Source: Clostridia bacterium
GTDB taxonomy: Bacteria; Bacillota_A; Clostridia; Christensenellales; Aristaeellaceae
Direction: 5' to 3'
NCBI GenBank assembly: GCA_017525805.1
Contig: JAFXSH010000107.1
Coordinates: 1 to 11,530 of the forward strand
DNA: 11,530 nucleotides
The notes beneath the pieces are model-generated. The model was given only the letters and a program-made list of their open reading frames with translations. It did no database searches and was not told where the DNA came from. Shown one piece after another: positions 6,653 through 11,530 of the stretch (position 1 is its first letter; each line of letters begins with the position of its first letter). The position numbers and the translations under genes were made by a program.

Positions 6653-8176
6653 TTACGCCCTGTGGCCGCCGATCTGGGCGTTGCGGTCTCGGGCGGTGGC
6701 GCCTTCGAGAAAATCAAAACCCCGGAGGATGGCGTTTTTACCGAAGCGCTGTTTGATACCCAGCACGGCCTGCAGGCGGCGTTTTTCCTTTGCCATTTCG
6801 GCCTCCTGGCGCTTTCGCCGGGCGTCCAGGGCTGCGTAGTCGGTGAACATGTCCAACTGCTCGGTAGCCGGGAGTTTTTCTTCCCCTTCGGGGACGACCC
6901 GGCCTGCGGCCACGTACATGCGGCGAACCAGCAAGTGAGGATGCACGATGCGGTCGTACAGGCTCGCTATGGCCTGGGAAAGCATGCGGGCGGAGGACGT
7001 GTACAGGCCCAAGTTTTCGCTGCCATGGACGGGCTTGGGCACCATGCGGCCATAATGATCCTTTTCCACGGGGCCGTTATAGACGGAGCGCGGGGCCGGG
7101 TCCAGCAAGGATTCCCGGTCATAGCCTACGTAGAGGGAGATTTGGTCCGTTACCAGGTGCTTTTCCAGCAGGTCCAAGGCCAGAGCGTCGGTCATTTCCA
7201 GGATCACCAGCCGGGCCTGGGCGGCGGTGTAGGGACTGTGGAGCACCTGACCGCTGGAAATGGAATGGTCCGAGGGCACATAAGATTTGATATCCTTGAT
7301 GGTGCAGTTCTCATAGCCCCAGGCGTGGTCAATGAGCAATTCCGCGTTGACGCCGAAAACGGAATAAAGCTTATCCTCGCTCAGGGGCGAATAGGGCGGG
7401 CCTAAGGAAGCGCGGGCGATATCGCCCATGGTGTACAGGCCGATTTGGCTCAGCCGCCGGGCGTAGCCGGGGCCCACACGCCAGAAATCGGTGAGGGGAC
7501 GGTGGCTCCACAGGGTTTCGCGATAAGCGGCTTCATCCAGAAAAGCGATGCGCACGCCGTCCTTGTCCGCCGGGATATGCTTGGCCACGATGTCCATGGC
7601 GATTTTGGCCAGATATAGGTTGGTGCCGATGCCCGCCGTGGCGGTGATGCCCGTTTCTTTCAATACCCGGCGGATCATGCGCATGGCCAGCTCATGGGGC
7701 GTGCAGCGGTAGGTGTTCAGATAGGGGGTCACATCCATGAACACCTCGTCGATGGAGTAAACGTGAATATCCTCCGGCGCGACAAATTGGGTGTAGATGC
7801 CATAGATTTGGGTGCTGACGCGCATGTATTCGCCCATGCGCGGCCTGGCGATTATGAATTGCAGCTCATATTCCGGGTGATTTTTCAATTCTGGGGCCTG
7901 ATTGGAAGTGCCGGAAAACGCGCCGCCTGGGGCCGCGTCCAGCCGCTGGGCGTTGATTTGCTTCACGCGCTGGTTTACCTCAAACAGCCGGGCCCGGCCA
8001 GGAACGCCGTAAGCCTTGAGCGGAGGGGAGACGGCCAAACAGATGGTTTTTTCCGTGCGGCTTTCGTCCGCCACTACCAGGTGGGTGGTCATGGGGTCCA
8101 GCCCCCGGGCGGCGCATTCCACGGATGCATAGAAGGACTTGAGATCAATGGCAATATACATTCGCTGCTGATCCAT
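6653..8176 (-). CDS. Y-family translesion DNA polymerase (UvrX/YqjW type)
   Basis: Error-prone polymerase that copies past damaged template bases; 507 residues. Catalytic acids are Asp11 (IAIDLKSFYASVE) and Asp143-Glu144 (YSIDEVFMD), with Tyr16 in the steric-gate position. The KSFYAS form of motif I resembles UvrX/YqjW rather than classical DinB. A fingers/palm region follows, then helix-hairpin-helix-type residues around FWRVGPGYARRLSQIG (231-246) and a little-finger region. Near the C-terminus EQLDMF (439-444) matches the beta-clamp-binding motif. After it come a charged helix (RRKRQEAEMAKEKRR) and a tail with RFGKNAILRG and EGATARDRNAQIGGHRA, which I recall as conserved in this subgroup. 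The start at 8176 has AGGAGG 5 nt upstream. A strong promoter and a LexA-like box precede it, so SOS induction is likely. A repeat hairpin follows the stop. Confidence 0.95.
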   Translation of the reverse strand: MDQQRMYIAIDLKSFYASVECAARGLDPMTTHLVVADESRTEKTICLAVSPPLKAYGVPGRARLFEVNQRVKQINAQRLDAAPGGAFSGTSNQAPELKNHPEYELQFIIARPRMGEYMRVSTQIYGIYTQFVAPEDIHVYSIDEVFMDVTPYLNTYRCTPHELAMRMIRRVLKETGITATAGIGTNLYLAKIAMDIVAKHIPADKDGVRIAFLDEAAYRETLWSHRPLTDFWRVGPGYARRLSQIGLYTMGDIARASLGPPYSPLSEDKLYSVFGVNAELLIDHAWGYENCTIKDIKSYVPSDHSISSGQVLHSPYTAAQARLVILEMTDALALDLLEKHLVTDQISLYVGYDRESLLDPAPRSVYNGPVEKDHYGRMVPKPVHGSENLGLYTSSARMLSQAIASLYDRIVHPHLLVRRMYVAAGRVVPEGEEKLPATEQLDMFTDYAALDARRKRQEAEMAKEKRRLQAVLGIKQRFGKNAILRGFDFLEGATARDRNAQIGGHRA

Positions 8177-8206
8177 GCTTTCCTCCTGCCTTTTTCAACA
8201 AGATAC

Positions 8207-8218
8207 GTACTGGTGTTC
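8207..8218. promoter_or_regulatory. LexA-like (SOS) operator of the polymerase gene
   Basis: On the - strand CGAACACCAGTACG contains GAAC-N4-GTAC, one mismatch from the Gram-positive LexA half-site arrangement GAAC-N4-GTTC. It lies 6 bp downstream of the -10 box, over the predicted start point, and precedes a translesion polymerase gene. The position and gene context support the call more than the sequence match does. Confidence 0.55.
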
Positions 8219-8224
8219 GCATTT

Positions 8225-8253
8225 ATTATAACAGAAAAACGCGCGTTTGAAAA
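8225..8253 (-). promoter_or_regulatory. Sigma-A promoter of the polymerase gene
   Basis: On the - strand TTTTCA (8253-8248, 4 of 6 to consensus), a 17-bp spacer and a perfect TATAAT (8230-8225) point at the polymerase gene. The start point would be near 8218. The spacer contains a perfect 12-nt palindrome AAACGCGCGTTT (8237-8248), which may be a second operator. Confidence 0.8.
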
Positions 8254-8275
8254 GGGGGAAAACAAAAAATGCCAC

Positions 8276-8301
8276 AAAAAAGCCGCGCCCGAGGGCGCGG
8301 C
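8276..8301 (-). terminator. Rho-independent terminator of ppdK
   Basis: On the - strand an 8-9-bp GC-only stem (GCCGCGCC / GGCGCGGC, small loop) is followed by six T (8281-8276). It begins 22 nt after the ppdK stop codon and lies just upstream of the polymerase promoter, so the two genes are separate units. Confidence 0.92.
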
Positions 8302-8323
8302 ATAGTTACAGGGGATTGAAAAA

Positions 8324-10969
8324 TTACTTCTTCTTGGCCTTGATGGCAGCCTGCGCAGCGGACAGGCGGGCGATGGGCACCCGGAAGGGGCTGCAGGAGA
8401 CGTAGTTCAGGCCGATTTCGTTGCAGAATTCGATGGAGGACGGGTCGCCGCCGTGTTCGCCGCAGATGCCGCAATGGATCTTGGCGTTGTTCTCGTGGCC
8501 CAGGGTCACGGCCATCTTCATCAGCTTGCCAACGCCCACAGTGTCCAGACGGGCAAAGGGATCGGATTCGTAAATCTTGTTGGCGTAGTAGGCGGGCAGG
8601 AACTTGCCGGCGTCATCGCGGGAGAAGCCGAAGGTCATCTGGGTCAGGTCGTTGGTGCCGAAGCAGAAGAAGTCAGCTTCCTTGGCGATTTCGTCGGCGG
8701 TCAGGGCGGCGCGCGGGATTTCGATCATGGTGCCCACTTCGTACTTGAGTTCGGAGCCGGCTTCCTTGATGATCTTGTCCGCGGTTTCCACCACGATATT
8801 CTTCACGAACTTGTATTCCTTCAGTTCGCCGACCAGGGGGATCATGATTTCAGGAACCACGTTCCAGTCCGCATGACGGCCCTTCACAGCCAGGGCGGCC
8901 TTGATGATGGCGCTGGTCTGCATGACGGCGATTTCGGGATAGGTGACGGTCAGGCGGCATCCGCGATGGCCCATCATGGGGTTGAATTCGTGGAGGTCCG
9001 CGATGACCTGCTTGATGTAAGCCACGGTCTTGCCCTGCGCCTTGGCCAGAGCTTCGATGTCGGCTTCTTCGGTGGGAACGAATTCATGGAGCGGGGGATC
9101 CAGGAAGCGGATGGTGACGGGATAGCCGCCCAGCGCTTCAAAGAGGCCCTCAAAGTCCGCCTGCTGCATGGGCTCGATCTTGTCCAGGGCAGCCTTGCGT
9201 TCTTCCACAGTTTCGGCGCAGATCATTTCGCGGAAAGCGGGGATGCGGTCCGGGCCGAAGAACATATGCTCGGTGCGGCACAGGCCGATGCCCTGCGCGC
9301 CGAAGGAAGCGGCCTGCTTGGCGTCCTTGGGAGTGTCGGCGTTGGTGCGCACGCCCATGGTCTTATACTTGTCGGACAGTTCCATGATGCGGCCAAAGTA
9401 GCCGCTGTTGGGATCGGCGGGCACGGTGGGAATCAGCTCGCCGTAGATGTTGCCGGTGCTGCCGTCCAGGGACAGGTCGTCGCCCTCGTGATAGATCTTG
9501 CCGGCCAGGGTGAAGCACTTGTTGGCTTCGTCCATCTTGATGTCGCCGCAGCCAGATACGCAGCAGGTGCCCATGCCGCGGGCCACAACGGCCGCGTGGC
9601 TGGTCTGGCCGCCGCGCACGGTGAGGATGCCCTGAGCGAACTTCATGCCTTCGATGTCTTCGGGGCTGGTTTCCAGACGGACCAGAACGACCTTTTCGCC
9701 CTTCTTGCCGTGCTCCACAGCGTCTTCGGCGGTGAACACGATGTGGCCGGCGGCGGCGCCGGGGGAAGCGGCGATGCCCTTGCCCACGGGCTTGGCGGCC
9801 TTGAGGGCTTTCACGTCGAAGGTGGGATGCAGCAGCATGTCGAGGCTCTTGGCGTCGATCTGCATCAGGGCTTCTTCTTCGCTGATCATGCCTTCGTCGA
9901 TCAGATCGCAGGCGATCTTGATGGCGGCCTGCGCCGTGCGCTTGCCGCTGCGGCACTGGAGCATGTACAGCTTTCCGTTTTCAACGGTGAATTCCATATC
10001 CTGCATGTCGCGGTAGTGGTTTTCCAGGGTGCCGCACACTTCCACGAACTGCTTGTAGGCTTCGGGGAATTTTTCTTCCATCTGGGTGATGGGCATGGGG
10101 GTGCGAACGCCGGCCACCACGTCTTCGCCCTGGGCGTTGGTCAGGAATTCGCCCATCAGCACCTTTTCGCCGGTGGCGGGGTTGCGGGTGAAGGCAACGC
10201 CGGTGCCGCTGTTCTCGTTCAGGTTGCCGAACACCATGGGCATCACGTTCACGGCAGTGCCCCAGGAGTAGGGGATGTCATGATCCATGCGGTACACGTT
10301 GGCGCGGGGGTTGTCCCAGGAACGGAACACGGCGCGGATGGCTTCGTACAGCTGCACCTTGGGATCGGCGGGGAAGTCCGCGCCCAGCTGCTTCTTGTAT
10401 TCGGCTTTGAACTGCCCGGCCAGCTCTTTCAAATCGGCGGCGGTCAGCTCGGTATCGTACTTGATGCCCTTCTTTTCCTTCATTTCGTCGATGAGGGCCT
10501 CGAAGTACTTCTTGCCCACTTCCATGACCACGTCGGAGAACATCTGGATGAAGCGGCGGTAGCAGTCATACACGAAGCGCTCGAACTTGGGATCAGGATT
10601 GCCCTTGATCATGGCGGCCACAACGTCGTCATTCAGGCCCAGGTTCAGGATGGTATCCATCATGCCGGGCATGGAAGCGCGCGCGCCGGAACGCACGGAA
10701 ACCAGCAGGGGGTTCGTCAGATCGCCGAACTTCTTACCGTTGATCTCTTCCATTTTGGCCACGTTTTCCATGATTTCAGCCATGATCTCGTCGTTGATCT
10801 TACGGCCGTCCTCATAGTACTGGGTGCAGGCTTCGGTAGAGATGGTGAAGCCCTGGGGAACCGGGAGACCGATGTTGGTCATTTCAGCCAGGTTCGCGCC
10901 TTTGCCGCCCAGCAGCTCGCGCATGGTGGCGTTGCCCTCAGTAAACAGATACACGTACTTCTTGCCCAT
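8324..10969 (-). CDS. ppdK: Pyruvate,phosphate dikinase
   Basis: Interconverts pyruvate + ATP + Pi and PEP + AMP + PPi, serving glycolysis (PPi-linked) or gluconeogenesis in many anaerobes; cytoplasmic. The product is 881 residues, close to the 874 of the Clostridium symbiosum enzyme as I recall it. The N-terminal ATP-grasp domain (about 1-340) shows LLGGKGANLAEM, VRSGARASMPGMMDT and YMLQCRSGKRT. The central swivelling domain has GGQTSHAAVVARGMG with the phospho-accepting His458. The C-terminal TIM-barrel PEP/pyruvate domain has LCRTEHMFFG, GHRGCRL and CGICGEHGGDPSS with the catalytic Cys836. The start at 10969 is preceded by AAGGAG at 11-12 nt spacing, slightly long. It is monocistronic, with its own promoter and terminator. 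Very secure. Confidence 0.98.
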   Translation of the reverse strand: MGKKYVYLFTEGNATMRELLGGKGANLAEMTNIGLPVPQGFTISTEACTQYYEDGRKINDEIMAEIMENVAKMEEINGKKFGDLTNPLLVSVRSGARASMPGMMDTILNLGLNDDVVAAMIKGNPDPKFERFVYDCYRRFIQMFSDVVMEVGKKYFEALIDEMKEKKGIKYDTELTAADLKELAGQFKAEYKKQLGADFPADPKVQLYEAIRAVFRSWDNPRANVYRMDHDIPYSWGTAVNVMPMVFGNLNENSGTGVAFTRNPATGEKVLMGEFLTNAQGEDVVAGVRTPMPITQMEEKFPEAYKQFVEVCGTLENHYRDMQDMEFTVENGKLYMLQCRSGKRTAQAAIKIACDLIDEGMISEEEALMQIDAKSLDMLLHPTFDVKALKAAKPVGKGIAASPGAAAGHIVFTAEDAVEHGKKGEKVVLVRLETSPEDIEGMKFAQGILTVRGGQTSHAAVVARGMGTCCVSGCGDIKMDEANKCFTLAGKIYHEGDDLSLDGSTGNIYGELIPTVPADPNSGYFGRIMELSDKYKTMGVRTNADTPKDAKQAASFGAQGIGLCRTEHMFFGPDRIPAFREMICAETVEERKAALDKIEPMQQADFEGLFEALGGYPVTIRFLDPPLHEFVPTEEADIEALAKAQGKTVAYIKQVIADLHEFNPMMGHRGCRLTVTYPEIAVMQTSAIIKAALAVKGRHADWNVVPEIMIPLVGELKEYKFVKNIVVETADKIIKEAGSELKYEVGTMIEIPRAALTADEIAKEADFFCFGTNDLTQMTFGFSRDDAGKFLPAYYANKIYESDPFARLDTVGVGKLMKMAVTLGHENNAKIHCGICGEHGGDPSSIEFCNEIGLNYVSCSPFRVPIARLSAAQAAIKAKKK

Positions 10970-11055
10970 AGGATATCAGTTCTCCTTTCGGAATTGGATT
11001 GCGGTAAACCTTTTGGGAGATCACGGCGATGAAAGCCCGCATTTCCCTTCATAAA

Positions 11056-11084
11056 ATTATACAGGATTTTCAGCCGGTTGGCAA
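11056..11084 (-). promoter_or_regulatory. Sigma-A promoter of ppdK
   Basis: On the - strand TTGCCA (11084-11079, 5 of 6), an exact 17-bp spacer and a perfect TATAAT (11061-11056) precede ppdK. The start point would be near 11049, leaving a leader of about 80 nt with no structure I could recognise. Confidence 0.88.
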
Positions 11085-11213
11085 GGGCTCCAGAGGATGG
11101 AAAAACGAATTTTTCCGGGATTTTTGTTACGAAAATGTAAAAGATGGGAAAAAAGGATGGAAAAACTGCCAATATAGGACGGCTGATTCGGAAAAAATTT
11201 TGAAAAATAGGGG

Positions 11214-11242
11214 TTGACAGACAGGGGGGCTTGTGATAAAAT
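11214..11242 (+). promoter_or_regulatory. Promoter of the Arg-His-Gln tRNA operon
   Basis: Perfect -35 TTGACA (11214-11219), a 17-bp spacer and TAAAAT (11237-11242), with TG at 11234-11235 making an extended -10 box. This is a near-ideal sigma-A promoter, fitting stable-RNA expression. The start point would be near 11249, about 55 nt before the first tRNA. Confidence 0.9.
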
Positions 11243-11262
11243 CTGTTTCTGTCAGCAGGGAT

Positions 11263-11300
11263 GGTTCTTCCAGAACCGGCCTCGACGCTGCTTCGCGGCG
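11263..11300 (+). promoter_or_regulatory. Two hairpins in the tRNA operon leader
   Basis: The leader contains GGTTCT-TCC-AGAACC (11263-11277, 6 bp) and CGCTGC-TTC-GCGGCG (11286-11300, 6 bp with one G-T wobble), ending 4 nt before tRNA-Arg. They may guide 5' processing or be incidental. Confidence 0.4.
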
Positions 11301-11304
11301 AAAT

Positions 11305-11381
<77 letters not shown>

Positions 11382-11391
11382 AGCCTCTTAT

Positions 11392-11469
11392 GGTGGGTGT
11401 AGTTCAGTTGGTTAGAGCGCCAGATTGTGGCTCTGGAGGTCGTGGGTTCGAGTCCCACTACCCACCCCA
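11392..11469 (+). tRNA. tRNA-His (anticodon GTG)
   Basis: The acceptor GTGGGTG pairs with TACCCAC (one G-T). The anticodon stem CCAGA/TCTGG has loop TTGTGGC giving GTG, the T loop is TTCGAGT, and CCA is encoded. The extra 5' G at 11392 faces the discriminator C at 11466, the G-1:C73 pair that identifies tRNA-His. Only 10 nt separate it from tRNA-Arg, so the two are co-transcribed. Confidence 0.97.
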
Positions 11470-11489
11470 TTTTCTTGGTCACAGGGCGT

Positions 11490-11530
11490 TGGGGTGTAGC
11501 CAAGAGGTAAGGCAAGGGACTTTGACTCCC
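11490..11530 (+). tRNA. tRNA-Gln (anticodon TTG), cut by window end
   Basis: The 5' half is visible: acceptor TGGGGTG, D arm TAGCCAAGAGGTAAGGC, then the anticodon stem start AGGGA and loop CTTTGAC followed by TCCC, giving anticodon TTG. The TGGGGT start is typical of bacterial tRNA-Gln. The T arm and 3' end lie outside the window. Confidence 0.92.

Larger units (their letters stand above)
10970..11304. other. Divergent intergenic region between ppdK and the tRNA operon
   Basis: A gene-free stretch of 335 bp. It holds the ppdK leader of about 80 nt (10970-11049), the ppdK promoter on - (11056-11084), and an A+T-rich block (11085-11213). The block contains a 12-nt direct repeat GGATGGAAAAAC at 11095 and 11155 (exactly 60 bp apart) and a perfect 7-bp hairpin GGAAAAA-CGAA-TTTTTCC (11099-11116). 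Then come the tRNA promoter on + and a short leader. I see no credible ORF. Confidence 0.7.

Noticed and set aside
6533..7405. A 290-codon open frame on + opposite the polymerase gene and over repeat copy B
   Set aside because: It starts inside the repeat region and is otherwise the antisense of the polymerase gene. The similarity of its first residues to a frame over repeat A merely reflects the DNA repeat.
8453..11032. An 859-codon open frame on + opposite ppdK
   Set aside because: It is exactly antiparallel to a well-recognised gene. The translation is a repetitive Gly/His/Ala/Val/Leu mix typical of the antisense frame of a G+C-rich gene, with no recognisable domain and no SD.
11243..11304. 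T-box or other riboswitch in the leader before the tRNAs or in the ppdK leader
   Set aside because: No T-box core sequence, specifier stem or antiterminator is seen; only short hairpins are present.

Overview
The window looks like a chromosomal segment of a fairly G+C-rich, low-redundancy Firmicute, most likely a Clostridia-type anaerobe. The pointers are a pyruvate,phosphate dikinase, an aldo/keto reductase carrying ferredoxin-type iron-sulfur clusters, a UvrX/YqjW-type Y-family polymerase plus a YolD-like protein, strong AGGAGG-type ribosome binding sites, canonical TTGACA/TATAAT promoters, and one site resembling the Gram-positive LexA box. The lineage is an inference from gene content; no rRNA or other decisive marker is present.

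Layout from left to right. (1) Two + strand translation genes: the 3' two-thirds of thrS (1-1149) with its own terminator, then typA/bipA (1313-3136) with its own promoter and a small hairpin at the predicted 5' end of the mRNA. (2) A convergent junction (3137-3293) with a palindromic repeat (copy A) and a bidirectional terminator. (3) A tight four-gene - strand cluster, in transcription order: aldo/keto reductase with two [4Fe-4S] motifs, YolD-like protein, tRNA-dihydrouridine synthase, HAD-like protein. Intervals are 8 nt, a 4-nt overlap and 11 nt, so these are probably co-transcribed and translationally coupled. (4) A second copy (B) of the palindromic repeat, then a - strand Y-family polymerase gene with a near-consensus promoter and a LexA-like box at its start point. 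(5) ppdK on the - strand with a clear promoter and terminator. (6) A + strand tRNA operon, Arg(TCT)-His(GTG)-Gln(TTG), the last cut by the window end, driven by a near-perfect promoter.

Most of the content is housekeeping: aminoacylation, ribosome-associated GTPase, tRNA modification, tRNA genes and central carbon metabolism. The accessory part is the translesion polymerase and the YolD-like gene. These are commonly adjacent, but here the AKR gene and a repeat copy separate them.

The most interesting signal is not a gene. Two copies of a ~71-bp element (3144-3214 on +, 6567-6637 on -) align without gaps. Each forms a long near-perfect hairpin, and three stem positions differ between copies by paired, pairing-preserving substitutions. 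Each copy sits immediately after a stop codon in the same orientation. I found no evidence of a new defence or mobile system in this window.
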